From: Pseudomonas sp. NFR16 | GTDB taxonomy: Bacteria > Pseudomonadota > Gammaproteobacteria > Pseudomonadales > Pseudomonadaceae | Assembly: GCF_900108875.1 (NCBI RefSeq) | Contig: NZ_FNYJ01000002.1 | Coordinates: forward strand, 717,383-781,382 | Reading direction: 5' to 3' | DNA: 64,000 nt | In this document: one piece after another, positions 29,907-39,642 of the stretch | How the letters are laid out: each line of letters opens with the position of its first letter | Numbering within the stretch: position 1 is the first letter of the stretch | Made by a program: the position numbers and the translations under genes | The notes under the pieces: model-generated | What the model saw: the letters and a program-made list of their open reading frames with translations, nothing else | What the model was told of the DNA's origin: nothing | Databases searched by the model: none

Positions 29907-31193
29907 CTATTTAGCGGCCTTGATTGCAGCGCCCAGCTTCTTCGCCGCATCAGCCGGATCGGCTTTCGGGTCGTTGATGAAGTTGGTCACGACGTCAAAG
30001 AACGCGCCTTGAACGGCCAGCGTAGTCGCCATGTTGTGCGCCATGCTCGGCTGCAGGCCGCCGGTTTTGGCGTCTGCAAGGAAGTCCTTGGCCGCGGTCT
30101 GGGCGCACGAGTCGAAACCGTACTTGCCCATGTCGCCGAGCATGTCGTTACGCACCGGAATCGAGCCTTTGTTGATGCTGAAGACCTTCTGGAAGTCCTC
30201 GCCCAGCACCACCTTGGCAATGTCCTGCTGACCTGCCGCAGTGCCGGCATCCTTCTGCTTGAACACCGCCAGGGAGTCGATGTTGTAGGTGAAGGCCTTG
30301 TCAGTGCCAGGGAACGCTACGCACTCATAGTCCTTGCCGGCGACCTTCTTGGCAGCGGTCCATTCTGACTTGGCCCAGTCGCCCATGATCTGCATGCCGG
30401 CCTTGCCGTTGATGACCTTGGCGGCTTCCAGGTTCCAGTCCTGGCCTTTGCCGTCCGGGTCCATGTAGGAGGCGACTTTCTTTAGCTCAGTCAGCGACTT
30501 GATCATTTCAGGGCCGGTCAACGCGCCGTTATCCAGGTCGACGAAGGCTTTCTTGTAACCGTCTGCGCCCATGACCGACAGCACGACGGCCTCGAACACG
30601 GTGCTGTCCTGCCAAGGCTGACCGCCGTGAGCCAGCGGAATGAAGCCGGCTTTCTTGAGCTTGTCGCCTGCGGCGTAGAATTCTTCGAGGGTGGTCGGGG
30701 CTTTTTCAATACCGGCTTTCTTGAAGACTTCCGGGTTGATCCACAGCCAGTTCACGCGGTGAATGTTCACGGGAACGGCGACGTAATCACCGTCGTACTT
30801 CACGGTATCGGAGACTTTCTTGTCGAGCAGGCTGTCCCACTTCTCCGACTTGGCGGTGTCTTTCAACACGTCGGTATCGAGCAGGCCAGTGGACGCCCAT
30901 TCCTGAATGTCAGGGCCTTTGATCTGGGCGACCCCAGGCGGGTTGCCGGCAACGGCGCGGCTTTTCAGAACGGTCATGGCAGTCGAGCCGCCGCCACCTG
31001 CGACAGCGCCGTCTTTCCAGGTGAATCCGTCTTTTTCAACTTGAGCCTTGAGCACATCGACTGCCGCTTTTTCGCCACCGGAAGTCCACCAGTGGACGAC
31101 TTCGACAGTGCCTTTGGAATCAGCGGCCATGGCGCTCAGAGGGAACAACGAGGCGAGAGAAATAAGTGCAGCGAGACGGGTAATCGAATTCAT
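29907..31193 (-). CDS. gtsA: periplasmic glucose-binding protein GtsA
   Basis: A 428-residue family 1 solute-binding protein that delivers glucose to GtsBCD. The Sec signal peptide ends at about residue 23 (LSAMA-AD). The mature part begins [15 protein letters not shown], typical for sugar binders with an aromatic-rich pocket. It is first in gtsABCD. An A-rich Hfq/Crc-type motif lies just upstream of the start. Confidence 0.95.
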   Translation of the reverse strand: MNSITRLAALISLASLFPLSAMAADSKGTVEVVHWWTSGGEKAAVDVLKAQVEKDGFTWKDGAVAGGGGSTAMTVLKSRAVAGNPPGVAQIKGPDIQEWASTGLLDTDVLKDTAKSEKWDSLLDKKVSDTVKYDGDYVAVPVNIHRVNWLWINPEVFKKAGIEKAPTTLEEFYAAGDKLKKAGFIPLAHGGQPWQDSTVFEAVVLSVMGADGYKKAFVDLDNGALTGPEMIKSLTELKKVASYMDPDGKGQDWNLEAAKVINGKAGMQIMGDWAKSEWTAAKKVAGKDYECVAFPGTDKAFTYNIDSLAVFKQKDAGTAAGQQDIAKVVLGEDFQKVFSINKGSIPVRNDMLGDMGKYGFDSCAQTAAKDFLADAKTGGLQPSMAHNMATTLAVQGAFFDVVTNFINDPKADPADAAKKLGAAIKAAK

Positions 31194-31207
31194 CTATTTG
31201 ACCTTTC

Positions 31208-31215
31208 TTGTTGTT
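31208..31215 (-). promoter_or_regulatory. gtsA: A-rich CA motif at the gtsA ribosome site (candidate Hfq/Crc target)
   Basis: The mRNA-sense strand reads AACAACAA followed by GAAAGG, placing an AANAANAA motif directly upstream of the ribosome-binding site. Such sites are bound by Hfq-Crc to block translation under catabolite repression. This is the best positioned of four such motifs in the glucose genes. Confidence 0.5.
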
Positions 31216-31337
31216 ATGCATGAGCAAGTCTTGGTGCTTGCGCTGCATGGATTCTAACCAAGGGACTAGAGCGGACGGTAACGAAGGGATGCGCGAATGT
31301 CACAACTTGGTGACATTCACGAAACCTCCCGTATAAA

Positions 31338-31361
31338 CCTGTAGGAGCGCCGCTCACTCCA
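31338..31361. repeat. single REP-like half element at the end of gtrS
   Basis: CCTGTAGGAGCGCCGCTCACT is a REP half-site without a facing partner. It overlaps the last codons of gtrS, so the gene's C-terminal residues may derive from the repeat (inference). Confidence 0.5.
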
Positions 31362-32814
31362 CCCCACGCGGCAGATACAGCGTCACCCGCAACCCGCCTT
31401 CGCGCATGTTCTGCAGCGTCACTTCGCCGCCATGGCTGTGGGCGATGTTGCGTGCGATGCCCAGCCCCAGGCCATAGCCCTGCTGATGCTTGCCGGCCAA
31501 GCGAAAATGCGGCTCGAAGACCTGCTCCAGACGCTGCTCGGGCACGCCTGGGCCTTCATCCTCCACGTGAAGCACGAACGCGTCGGCATCGTCTTCAATA
31601 GTCAGGTGCGCCTTGTCGCCGTATTTGATCGCGTTGTCGATGAGGTTTCCCATGCACCGCCGAAGCGCCAGCGGCTTGCCATAAAACATCGACATTGCCT
31701 TGCCTTTGAGCGTCACCCGGCCAGCGCCCTCTGGCGCAACGTAGGGTTCGATCAGGCAGTCCAGTGCATGATTGAGGTCGACCGGTTCGATGTTCTCGTG
31801 GATGTCAGTGTCTTTCACGCACTGCAACGCGCCTTTGACCAACAGCTCAAGCTCGTCGAGGTCCCGGGTGAATTTGGCCTGCATCTTCTCGTCTTCGAGC
31901 AGCTCGACCCGCAGCCGCAATCGAGTGATCGGCGTGCGCAAATCGTGGGAAATCGCGCTGAACAGCTGCCCGCGCTCGGTCAGGTAGCGGCTGATCCGGT
32001 CGCGCATCGTGTTGAACGCGCGGGTCACTTCGATGACTTCGCTGCCCCCACCTTCCACCACCGGCTCGACATCGGCGCCCAATGACAGGTCTCGCGCGGC
32101 ACGCGCCAGGCGTTTCAACGGGCCGCTCTGCCAGTGCACCAGCAGCCCGATGAACACCAGCAGGAAAACGCTCGTCAGACCGATGAACCAGACCTGCTGC
32201 GAGGGCAGGCCTTCTTCTTCGAGCATTGTGTAGGGCTCGGGCAGCAATGAAGCGATGTACAGCCACTCGCCGGGAGACAGCTCGATCTGCGTCACCAGCA
32301 CCGGCGGATTCACCGGCTCCAGCGTCAGCGCGTAATGGGCCCATGAACGCGGCAGCTCGTCGAGCTTCAGCCCGCTGTTGAAGATGCGCAGGTCTTCGGG
32401 CCGGACGAAACGCACCAGGATGTCGGGGTCAGCGCCCAGATTCTGGCGCAACACCTGACCGACCACGTTGATGACCGCCGACTTGCGCACCGTCGGTTCC
32501 AGCACCTGCATCTCCAGCGGACGGTCGTTCAGGGAAACGAAGAATCGCGTGCCGCCCATGCTGCGCAGTTGATCGAGCACCAGCGGACGGAACGCAACGG
32601 GTAAAGACCGGAAATAACTGACGCTGGCCGCCATGGAGAACCCCAGGCTGCGGGCGCTGGTGATCAGGCCTTCCATTTGAGTCGCGCGCAGTTGCGAAAG
32701 CCAGATCAGGCTGGACAGCGTCTGGGCCAGCAAAACCGCCAACAGCGTCAGCAGCAACATGCGCCCCAACAGCGAGCGCGGCACCGGAAGACGGCGCTTT
32801 TTCTCGACGACCAT
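31354..32814 (-). CDS. gtrS: sensor histidine kinase GtrS (GltS) of the glucose two-component system
   Basis: A 486-residue inner-membrane kinase. Transmembrane helices are at about 18-40 and 208-227, enclosing a periplasmic sensor of about 165 residues. A HAMP linker, then the dimerisation/phosphoacceptor helix with H290 in FSAISHDLRTP, and a HATPase domain with DNAIKYG and GLGLGIARNIA follow. In P. aeruginosa GtrS senses 2-ketogluconate and 6-phosphogluconate and signals to GltR. It lies 6 bases after gltR. Confidence 0.92.
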   Translation of the reverse strand: MVVEKKRRLPVPRSLLGRMLLLTLLAVLLAQTLSSLIWLSQLRATQMEGLITSARSLGFSMAASVSYFRSLPVAFRPLVLDQLRSMGGTRFFVSLNDRPLEMQVLEPTVRKSAVINVVGQVLRQNLGADPDILVRFVRPEDLRIFNSGLKLDELPRSWAHYALTLEPVNPPVLVTQIELSPGEWLYIASLLPEPYTMLEEEGLPSQQVWFIGLTSVFLLVFIGLLVHWQSGPLKRLARAARDLSLGADVEPVVEGGGSEVIEVTRAFNTMRDRISRYLTERGQLFSAISHDLRTPITRLRLRVELLEDEKMQAKFTRDLDELELLVKGALQCVKDTDIHENIEPVDLNHALDCLIEPYVAPEGAGRVTLKGKAMSMFYGKPLALRRCMGNLIDNAIKYGDKAHLTIEDDADAFVLHVEDEGPGVPEQRLEQVFEPHFRLAGKHQQGYGLGLGIARNIAHSHGGEVTLQNMREGGLRVTLYLPRGVE

Positions 32815-32820
32815 CGAGGG

Positions 32821-33558
32821 TCAGTAACCGTTGCTGGCTTGTGGCAGCACGTTGGCTGCCAACAGATAGCCACTGCCTCGCACCGTGCGGATCAGCCGCG
32901 GCGCCTTGCCAGTATCCCGAAGACGCTGACGCAGGCGGCTGACCGCCATGTCGACGATGCGCTCCAGCGGCATCAGCTCGCGCCCGCGGGTGGCATTGCC
33001 GATGGTGTCGCGATCGAGAATCTGTTGAGGATTGTCGAGAAACAACTTGAGCAGCGCGAAATCGGCGCCGGAGAGAATCACCTCTTCGCCATCGCTGTGA
33101 AAAAGACGATGGCTGACCATGTCCAGACGCCATTCATCGAACACCAGGACTTCACCTGTGGTGCGCTCCTGGCCGAACTGGGCACGCCGCAGCAACGCCT
33201 TGATGCGCGCCTGAAGCTCACGCGGGCTGAAGGGTTTGGCCATGTAGTCGTCGGCACCGAGCTCCAGCCCGATGACCCGGTCAGCCTCGTCGGAACTGGC
33301 AGTCAGCATGATGATGGGAATATGCGGCTGGCGCGGGTGCTGCCTGACCCAGCGGCAAAGGCTGAAGCCGTCCTCGTCGGGCAGCATGACGTCGAGAATC
33401 AGCAGGTCGCTCGGCTCGTCATTGAACGCCTGACGAAATTGCGCCCCGTCGCCCACTGCCCGCACCTGAAAACCCGATCGGCTCAGGTAGGCTTGCAGCA
33501 ACTCGCGAATCTCCTCGTCATCATCCACAACGAGAATCGATTTACTGACAGCGTTCAC
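32821..33558 (-). CDS. gltR: response regulator GltR
   Basis: A 245-residue OmpR-family regulator. The receiver domain has acidic DDD at about 12-14, phosphoacceptor D56 in LLILDVMLPD and K in AKPFSP. The C-terminal winged helix ends with RTVRGSGYLLA. It controls glucose transport genes such as oprB and gts and, in P. putida, edd and gap. The start is a GTG at 33558 with AAGGA seven bases upstream; an in-frame ATG at 33618 would add 20 residues crossing that site. Confidence 0.92.
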   Translation of the reverse strand: MNAVSKSILVVDDDEEIRELLQAYLSRSGFQVRAVGDGAQFRQAFNDEPSDLLILDVMLPDEDGFSLCRWVRQHPRQPHIPIIMLTASSDEADRVIGLELGADDYMAKPFSPRELQARIKALLRRAQFGQERTTGEVLVFDEWRLDMVSHRLFHSDGEEVILSGADFALLKLFLDNPQQILDRDTIGNATRGRELMPLERIVDMAVSRLRQRLRDTGKAPRLIRTVRGSGYLLAANVLPQASNGY

Positions 33559-33584
33559 GTTGGTCGTCCTTGTAAGCACTGAAA

Positions 33585-33592
33585 TTGTTGTT
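33585..33592 (-). promoter_or_regulatory. gltR: A-rich CA motif in the gltR leader (candidate Hfq/Crc target)
   Basis: The mRNA-sense strand reads AACAACAA about 27 bases upstream of the gltR start, matching AANAANAA. It would extend Hfq/Crc control to the regulator of glucose uptake if functional. Confidence 0.35.
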
Positions 33593-33608
33593 ATGAGAGA
33601 AGCAGCTA

Positions 33609-33633
33609 CAAGCCTCAAGCTCCAAGCCTCAAG
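33609..33633. repeat. 11-bp direct repeat between gltR and glk
   Basis: CAAGCCTCAAG occurs twice, at 33609-33619 and 33623-33633, separated by CTC. It is followed by a GTAGC-rich stretch up to about 33680. This is the GCTACAAGC-type intergenic repeat seen in Pseudomonas genomes, distinct from the REP family. Confidence 0.65.
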
Positions 33634-33673
33634 AAAAAGCAGAGCCGTTCGCGTTCCTTTTGTAGCATGTAGC

Positions 33674-34642
33674 TTAGAGCTGGCGACTTGCCAGCGCCTG
33701 ATCCAGCGCCACCCCGGCGCCCATCAGGCCCGGGTATTCGGCCGTCACCAGCCACACCGGCACGTCCTTGAAGTAATCCTTCATCAACCCCTTCTGCGCA
33801 AATGCGGCGTTGAAGCCGCTCTGCTTGAAGAAGTCGATGAACCGCGGGATCACGCCCCCGGCAATATACACACCTCCACGCCCGCCCACGGTCAATACAT
33901 TGTTACCCGCAACGCGGCCGAGGAAGACGCAGAACTGCTCCAGCACGGCGCTGGCAACCGGATCGCCCTTGAGCGCTGCGGAGGTGATCGCCGCCGGTGA
34001 CTTCAGCTGCGGTTCGATCTCATCCAGCGCGCAGCTGACCTGATACAGCAGCAACAGACCGGCGCCGCTTAAAATCGTTTCAGCACTGACGTGCTCATGC
34101 TCAGCCATCAGGCGCATCCACAGCATTGCCTCACGCGGATTACCGATCGGCAGATCGACGTGACCGCCCTCGCCCGGCACTGCCGTCCAGTGCGCTTCGC
34201 CCGTGCGGATCAGCGTGCCGACGCCCAGACCGGTGCCCGGCCCGATCACCACGCGGGCGCCTTTCGGGTCGCCCTTGCCGTGGCGCACGGTCAGGTATTC
34301 ATCGTCGCGCAGGCGCGTCATGCCCAGGGCCATGGCCGTGAAATCGTTGACCATGATCAGGCTGTCGATTTTCAGCGCCGCACAGAATGCCTGCCGATTG
34401 ATCTTCCAGTGGCTGTTGGTGAAGTGAAAATCGTCGCCCGTTACCGGGCCGGCAACGGCCAGACAGATCGAGCCGACATCGCCCGGTTGCAGCTCCAGGT
34501 CTTGCAGGTAAACCAGCAGCGCCTTCTCGGGACTGGCGTAATCGACTGTCGGAAAAACCCTGATCGAATGCAGCTGATCGTCTTCCCAGATGGCAAAACG
34601 AGCATTCGTCCCGCCGATATCACCCACCATCGCCAATGTCAC
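33674..34642 (-). CDS. glk: glucokinase Glk
   Basis: A 322-residue E. coli-type glucokinase that makes glucose 6-phosphate from glucose and ATP. The N-terminal phosphate loop [11 protein letters not shown], the catalytic region [10 protein letters not shown] and GPGTGLGVG, and the EGGHVDL motif are present. The start is a GTG at 34642 that overlaps the edd stop (GTGA); ATG at 34630 is an alternative but would trim the first beta-strand. Confidence 0.94.
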   Translation of the reverse strand: MTLAMVGDIGGTNARFAIWEDDQLHSIRVFPTVDYASPEKALLVYLQDLELQPGDVGSICLAVAGPVTGDDFHFTNSHWKINRQAFCAALKIDSLIMVNDFTAMALGMTRLRDDEYLTVRHGKGDPKGARVVIGPGTGLGVGTLIRTGEAHWTAVPGEGGHVDLPIGNPREAMLWMRLMAEHEHVSAETILSGAGLLLLYQVSCALDEIEPQLKSPAAITSAALKGDPVASAVLEQFCVFLGRVAGNNVLTVGGRGGVYIAGGVIPRFIDFFKQSGFNAAFAQKGLMKDYFKDVPVWLVTAEYPGLMGAGVALDQALASRQL

Positions 34643-36465
34643 TTGAGCGTCTCCAGATTCGAAGTAAAGGCGCTGGCGCCCTTCTCTGCCGAGCTGAAGG
34701 CCATGCGCATGAAGCCGAACAATTCCCGGCCGCTGCCCACATTGTGAGAAAGACGACCGATTGCTGGCTCTCTGGCGGCCAATTCTGCCGGTTCGACGAG
34801 AACTTGCAACGTTCCTTTCACGCCATCTACCCGAATGAGGTCCCCATCGCGCACAAGTGCCAACGGACCACCATCAGAGGCTTCGGGGCAGACATGAATC
34901 GCCGCCGGGATTTTCCCCGAGGCCCCGGACATGCGGCCGTCGGTAATCAGCGCGACTTTGAAACCGCGGTCCTGCAGCACGCCCAGAAACGGCGTCATTT
35001 TGTGCAATTCAGGCATGCCATTGGAGCGCGGCCCCTGAAAGCGCATCACCGCAACGAAGTCGCACTCCAGCTCGCCGGCCTTGAACGCGTCGGCCAGGTC
35101 CTGCTGATCCTCGAAGACCTTGGCCGGGGCCTCGACGATCTGATGCTCCAGCGCCACCGCGGAAACCTTCATCACGCCGCGCCCCAGATTGCCTTCCATC
35201 ACCCGCAGACCGCCTTCTGGCGAGAACGGACGGGCAATCGGACGCAGGATGTTCTCATCCAGGCTTTGCGTCGGGCCGTCGCGCCAGACCAGCTTGCCGT
35301 CGTCCAGGAACGGCTCCTGGGTGTAGCGACGCAGGCCACGCCCCACGACCGTGTTGACGTCCTCGTGCAGCAAGCCCGCATCAAGCAGCTCGCGGATCAG
35401 GAACGACATGCCGCCGGCAGCCTGGAAGTGATTGATGTCGGCTTTGCCGTTCGGGTACACGTGGGTGAGGGTCGGCACGACTTCGGACAGATCCGCCATG
35501 TCCTGCCAGGTCAGTTGAATGCCCGCGGACTGGGCAATCGCCGGCATGTGCAGCGTGTGATTGGTGGAACCGCCCGTCGCGTGCAGCGCCACAATCGAGT
35601 TGACCAGCGAACGTTCGTCCACAATCTCCCCCAGCGGAATGAAATCGCCGCTCTGCTTGGTAAGACGCGTGACCTGGAACGCCGCCTCGCGTGTCAGTGC
35701 GTCACGCAGCGGTGTGTAGGGATTGACGAAGGAGGCGCCCGGCAAGTGCAGCCCCATGACTTCCATCAGCAGTTGGTTGGTGTTCGCCGTGCCATAGAAG
35801 GTGCAGGTGCCCGGGCCGTGATAGGACTTCATCTCCGAGTCCAGCAGCTCTTCACGGGTCGCCTTGCCTTCGGCGTAGCGCTGTCGCACGTCGGCTTTCT
35901 CTTTGTTCGAGATGCCCGACACCATCGGCCCGCCCGGCACGAAGATCGTCGGCAGGTGCCCGAACCGCAGCGAGCCCATCAACAGACCCGGCACGATCTT
36001 GTCGCAGATGCCCAGCATCAGCGCGGCATCGAACATGTTGTGCGACAGCGCCACCGCTGTTGCCATCGCAATGACTTCCCGGCTGGCGATACTCAACTCC
36101 ATGCCAGGCTCGCCCTGGGTCACGCCATCGCACATGGCCGGCACGCCGCCAGCGAACTGACCGACGGAGCCGATTTCGCGCAGGGCTTTTTTGATCTGTT
36201 CAGGAAAGTGCTCGTAAGGCTGGTGCGCCGAGAGCATGTCGTTGTAGGAAGAAACGATCGCGACGTTGGCCGCATTCATCATGCGCAGGCTGTGTTTGTC
36301 TTCAGGACCACAGGCCGCCACGCCATGGGCGAAGTTGGCGCATTGCAGCTTGCCGCGCATCGGCCCGTCGCTCGCCGCACCCCGGATCAGCTGCAGATAG
36401 CGTTGGCGGGTGTCACGGCTGCGAGCGATCAGCCGTTCGGTTACCTCAAGGACGCGGGGATGCAT
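34639..36465 (-). CDS. edd: 6-phosphogluconate dehydratase Edd
   Basis: A 608-residue IlvD/Edd dehydratase with an iron-sulfur cluster that converts 6-phosphogluconate to KDPG. Cluster cysteines are expected in [14 protein letters not shown] and [10 protein letters not shown], and [12 protein letters not shown] is the family motif. The start at 36465 (MHPRVLEV) gives the usual length; the frame is open to 36498. It heads edd-glk-gltR-gtrS and is divergent from gapA with two HexR sites between them. Confidence 0.96.
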   Translation of the reverse strand: MHPRVLEVTERLIARSRDTRQRYLQLIRGAASDGPMRGKLQCANFAHGVAACGPEDKHSLRMMNAANVAIVSSYNDMLSAHQPYEHFPEQIKKALREIGSVGQFAGGVPAMCDGVTQGEPGMELSIASREVIAMATAVALSHNMFDAALMLGICDKIVPGLLMGSLRFGHLPTIFVPGGPMVSGISNKEKADVRQRYAEGKATREELLDSEMKSYHGPGTCTFYGTANTNQLLMEVMGLHLPGASFVNPYTPLRDALTREAAFQVTRLTKQSGDFIPLGEIVDERSLVNSIVALHATGGSTNHTLHMPAIAQSAGIQLTWQDMADLSEVVPTLTHVYPNGKADINHFQAAGGMSFLIRELLDAGLLHEDVNTVVGRGLRRYTQEPFLDDGKLVWRDGPTQSLDENILRPIARPFSPEGGLRVMEGNLGRGVMKVSAVALEHQIVEAPAKVFEDQQDLADAFKAGELECDFVAVMRFQGPRSNGMPELHKMTPFLGVLQDRGFKVALITDGRMSGASGKIPAAIHVCPEASDGGPLALVRDGDLIRVDGVKGTLQVLVEPAELAAREPAIGRLSHNVGSGRELFGFMRMAFSSAEKGASAFTSNLETLK

Positions 36466-36604
36466 GGTCATGAACTCCAGGCTAGCGGATGTGGTCACCC
36501 GTTCAGGCGCTTTCAGAACTCGACGGTCAAAACGGTGCTTGAGAGAAACGCTTCAGCAAACGCTTTGATTTTCAGACAGTTGAGAAGGCTCGACGAGTTT
36601 CTAT

Positions 36605-36619
36605 TTGTAGATAAAACAA
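36605..36619. promoter_or_regulatory. HexR operator candidate, edd side
   Basis: TTGTAGATAAAACAA matches the TTGT-N7-ACAA pattern described for HexR in Pseudomonas exactly. It lies 139 bases upstream of the edd start in the edd/gapA gap. Confidence 0.65.
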
Positions 36620-36666
36620 AATACTGCCACTAAAAGGGCTTGTTTTCTATTTTTATGAGAATAATC

Positions 36667-36681
36667 TTGTAATTCCAACAA
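36667..36681. promoter_or_regulatory. HexR operator candidate, gapA side
   Basis: TTGTAATTCCAACAA is a second exact TTGT-N7-ACAA match, 22 bases upstream of the gapA start. Its right half overlaps an AACAACAA motif (36677-36684) in the gapA mRNA leader, so DNA-level and RNA-level control may meet here. Confidence 0.7.
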
Positions 36682-36703
36682 CAATTTCACTGAGGACGGG
36701 TGT

Positions 36704-37705
36704 ATGACTCTCCGCATCGCAATCAACGGCTTTGGCCGCATCGGCCGCAACGTCCTACGCGCACTCTATACCCAAGGCTACCGCCAGGACCTGCAAGTCG
36801 TCGCCATCAACGATCTGGGCGACAGCGAGATCAACGCCCACCTGCTCAAATACGACACTGTCCACGGCCCGTTCGATGGCACCGTGGAACACGACAAGGA
36901 AAGTCTGACCGTCAATGGTGACCGAATTTCGGTCAGCGCCATTCGTAACCCGGAAGACTTGCCTTGGAAGTCCGAGAACATCGACGTGGTCTTCGAATGC
37001 ACCGGCCTGTTCACCGATCGCAACAAGGCTGCCGGTCACATCACCGCCGGCGCGAAGAAGGTCATTATTTCCGCCCCGGCCAAAGGCGCTGACGCCACCG
37101 TGGTTTATGGCGTCAACCACGATGTGCTGCGCCAGTCTCATCAAGTGATCTCCAACGCTTCGTGCACCACCAACTGCCTGGCGCCCGTCGCGCAGGTACT
37201 GAACCGCGAGCTGGGTATCGAAAACGGCTTGATGACCACCATTCACGCCTACACCAATGACCAGAATCTGATCGACGTCTATCACACCGACCCTTACCGC
37301 GCCCGCTCGGCCACTCAATCGATGATCCCGAGCAAGACCGGCGCCGCCGAAGCGGTCGGTCTGGTATTGCCGGAACTGGCGGGCAAGCTGACCGGCATGG
37401 CCGTGCGCGTGCCGGTGATCAACGTGTCTCTGGTTGACCTGACCATCCAGCTCAAGCGCGATGCTACCGCTGATGAAGTCAACGCAATCATGAAAGAAGC
37501 GGCCCAGCACTCGAAGATTCTTGGCTACAACGCTCTGCCGCTGGTTTCCCACGACTTCAACCACAATCCGCTGTCGTCGATCTTCGATGCCAACCACACC
37601 AAAGTCAGCGGTCGCCTGCTCAAAGTACTGGCCTGGTACGACAACGAATGGGGCTTCTCCAACCGCATGCTCGATAACTGCCTGGCGTTGATGAATGCCG
37701 AATAA
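36704..37705 (+). CDS. gapA: glyceraldehyde-3-phosphate dehydrogenase, type I
   Basis: A 333-residue NAD-dependent GAPDH that takes the triose from the Entner-Doudoroff pathway into lower glycolysis. The NAD loop [10 protein letters not shown] is at the N-terminus. The catalytic C154 is in [12 protein letters not shown], and the C-terminal [12 protein letters not shown] is present. It is the HexR-linked gap (gap-1 in P. putida), divergent from edd. The start has GAGGACGGGTGT upstream. Confidence 0.96.
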   Translation: MTLRIAINGFGRIGRNVLRALYTQGYRQDLQVVAINDLGDSEINAHLLKYDTVHGPFDGTVEHDKESLTVNGDRISVSAIRNPEDLPWKSENIDVVFECTGLFTDRNKAAGHITAGAKKVIISAPAKGADATVVYGVNHDVLRQSHQVISNASCTTNCLAPVAQVLNRELGIENGLMTTIHAYTNDQNLIDVYHTDPYRARSATQSMIPSKTGAAEAVGLVLPELAGKLTGMAVRVPVINVSLVDLTIQLKRDATADEVNAIMKEAAQHSKILGYNALPLVSHDFNHNPLSSIFDANHTKVSGRLLKVLAWYDNEWGFSNRMLDNCLALMNAE

Positions 37706-37740
37706 GGCCTGACGCCGGGCATAACTTCTGGCCCGCGACC

Positions 37741-37835
37741 GACCTTTAGCAGTACGCTTGTTCGCGACGGCGGCCTGTCAGCCTCATGTGCATCGGCTGA
37801 CACGACGCCATCGTGGGCAGGAGAGCTCCTTCACG
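37741..37835. repeat. degenerate REP-like region after gapA
   Basis: The stretch contains decayed REP halves (TTGTTCGCGACGG and CATCGTGGGCAGGAGAGCTCC) facing each other, separated by GGCCTGTCAGCC...GGCTGACACG. It separates gapA from the Fur-box and sigma-factor gene. Matches are partial. Confidence 0.45.
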
Positions 37836-37896
37836 CCCGAGACCGTCACGCCCCTTTACAAAATCTTTGCCACCTCCCACCTTGACCAGGTCCGTA

Positions 37897-37915
37897 GATG
37901 ATAAGCATTATCATC
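37897..37915. promoter_or_regulatory. Fur box upstream of the ECF sigma factor gene
   Basis: GATGATAAGCATTATCATC is a 19-bp near-perfect palindrome (8 of 9 positions pair) close to the GATAATGATAATCATTATC Fur consensus. It lies 27 bases upstream of the sigma gene start. It should repress the heme cluster when iron is sufficient. Confidence 0.8.
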
Positions 37916-37942
37916 CGCTGATTTTCTGGTCGGGTTATCCGC

Positions 37943-38458
37943 GTGACGCAGTCGCACTTCAACGATGTATTCCTGGCCCGGCGAACGATTCTTCTGCGCA
38001 CCTTGCAGCGCATGGTTCGCAACCCCAGTACCGCCGAAGACCTGCTGCAGGAAACTTATCTTCGCGTTACGCGTGCACTGGGCGAACGCGCGATCGATCA
38101 TCTCGAACCCTTTGTTTTTCAGACCGCACGCAATCTGGCGCTCGACCATCTGCGCGCCCGACGCATCCACGCCCGAACCATCGTCGACGACGTTCCGCTG
38201 GCGGAAATCCACAACGTCGTAGCGCCGGACTCGACGCTCGAAGATGCCGCGCACGCCAATCGCCTGCTCGAAAGCCTTAACGCCAGCCTGGAAAAACTGA
38301 CGCCGCGCCAGCAGAAGATATTCACGCTCAGTCGTCTCAACGGCGCCAGCTATCTGGAAATCGCCGAGCAACTGGGCGTGTCGGCCAGCACCGTACAAAA
38401 GGAACTCAAACTGATCATGGCCATCTGTCTGGGCGTCGCAGCCCGGCTGGATCAGTGA
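37943..38458 (+). CDS. FecI-type ECF sigma factor for heme/iron uptake (HasI/HxuI-like)
   Basis: A 171-residue iron-starvation sigma factor. Sigma region 2 (TAEDLLQETYLRVTRAL, FVFQTARNLALDHLRAR) and region 4 (SYLEIAEQLGVSASTVQKEL) are clear. The start is GTG at 37943. With the next two genes it forms a cell-surface signalling triad: the receptor senses the ligand, the anti-sigma transmits, and the sigma factor turns on the receptor operon. The closest named relatives I recall are HasI and HxuI of P. aeruginosa. Confidence 0.9.
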   Translation: MTQSHFNDVFLARRTILLRTLQRMVRNPSTAEDLLQETYLRVTRALGERAIDHLEPFVFQTARNLALDHLRARRIHARTIVDDVPLAEIHNVVAPDSTLEDAAHANRLLESLNASLEKLTPRQQKIFTLSRLNGASYLEIAEQLGVSASTVQKELKLIMAICLGVAARLDQ

Positions 38459-38555
38459 TGACGACAGCCTGACCCGTTACCGATAAGAAACAGGCGGTTC
38501 GCCAGCCTGGCCAGCGCTACACTGCGCCCCACACCCTGTATCCGAGGACGCTCCC

Positions 38556-39521
38556 TTGAGGGACTCTCACTCATCTGGCCCGCATCCGGTCGACGATGCT
38601 TTGAAGCACAACGCGCTGGACCAGGCGCTGAACTGGCTGATCGAACTGGAAAGCGCCGACGCTGCCGGGCAGGCCCGCTTTCAGACGTGGCTGGCGGCGG
38701 ACCCGGCCCATCGCGAGGCCTTTACCCGGGCCGAAGCCGTGTGGAATTCTCAGCCAGTGTTCGAGGCGGCCGTGAACCTCGCGACGTCGAAAAAACCGTC
38801 ACTGCTTCGCCGGGTGCGCCCTCACTGGTTGCCTCTCGCCACGGCAGCGGTTCTGTTGCTGGGCCTGTTCAACTTCAGCGATCTGCCTTTGCGCCTGCGT
38901 GCCGACCACCTGACCGGCGCCGGAGAGCGCCAGCGGCTGGAGCTTGCGGACGGTTCGAAGGTGCTACTCAATACCCGATCTGCGTTCTCCTCCGAACTGC
39001 ACGAACAGCAGCGGGTCGCGCGTCTGTATCAAGGCGAGGCGTTTTTCGAAGTGCCCGGCGCCAAGGGCTTGCCGCTGGAAGTCGAGGCTGGCCCGATACG
39101 CATGAGCGCCAGCAGCACCGCGTTTGTCGTGCGTTATCTGGACGGTGTGGCGCAGATACAGGTCGAGCGCGGCGCACTGAACGTGCAGGCGCTGCGTGGC
39201 AACTCACAGATGAACCTGGGTGCAGGCGACAGTCTGAAGGTCGGCCCGGAAGGTTTTGGCCGCCGCGAAAAGGTCGATCAGAACAAGAATCTGGCGTGGA
39301 TTCAGGGCCGCCTGATTTTCGACAATTGCCCGCTTGGCGAGGTACTGACCGAGTTGCGCCGTTACTATCCGGGCTGGATCGTGAGCGCCAGCAGCAAGCT
39401 CGATCATGTGGCGGTGACCGGTAATTACCGTCTGGACAGCCCTGTCGACGTGGTGCGCTCGCTCGCGCAGATCACCTCGGCCAGCTTTCACGAGTTGCCG
39501 GCGCTGTTAATTCTCAACTGA
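38556..39521 (+). CDS. FecR-type anti-sigma regulator (HasS/HxuR-like)
   Basis: A 321-residue inner-membrane anti-sigma factor. The N-terminal cytoplasmic anti-sigma domain (DUF4880-like, ALNWLIELESADAAGQARF) is followed by one transmembrane helix (about 90-108), a periplasmic FecR domain, and a C-terminal STN-like region. The start is most likely TTG at 38556 with GAGGA 7 bases upstream, because no ATG or GTG occurs early enough. It lies 97 bp after the sigma gene. Confidence 0.86.
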   Translation: MRDSHSSGPHPVDDALKHNALDQALNWLIELESADAAGQARFQTWLAADPAHREAFTRAEAVWNSQPVFEAAVNLATSKKPSLLRRVRPHWLPLATAAVLLLGLFNFSDLPLRLRADHLTGAGERQRLELADGSKVLLNTRSAFSSELHEQQRVARLYQGEAFFEVPGAKGLPLEVEAGPIRMSASSTAFVVRYLDGVAQIQVERGALNVQALRGNSQMNLGAGDSLKVGPEGFGRREKVDQNKNLAWIQGRLIFDNCPLGEVLTELRRYYPGWIVSASSKLDHVAVTGNYRLDSPVDVVRSLAQITSASFHELPALLILN

Positions 39522-39579
39522 GCAAAACTATTTTTACGCGATAGCCGTTCGTCGTTCGTCTAGTCATAGCCAATGCAAC

Positions 39580-39597
39580 TGATTCTTATTTGAATCA
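39580..39597. promoter_or_regulatory. inverted repeat upstream of the heme receptor gene
   Basis: TGATTC-TTATTT-GAATCA is a 6-bp perfect inverted repeat in an AT-rich spot 46 bases before the receptor start. It could be a divergent Fur half-site pair or part of the ECF promoter region; the regulator is not determined. Confidence 0.35.
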
Positions 39598-39642
39598 TTC
39601 AGCAAAAACTATAAACGACCCGCACGACAGGGAGCGCTATCG

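Noticed and set aside
34636..36633. Open frame antisense to edd
   Set aside because: Shadow of edd, and it runs through the HexR site region.
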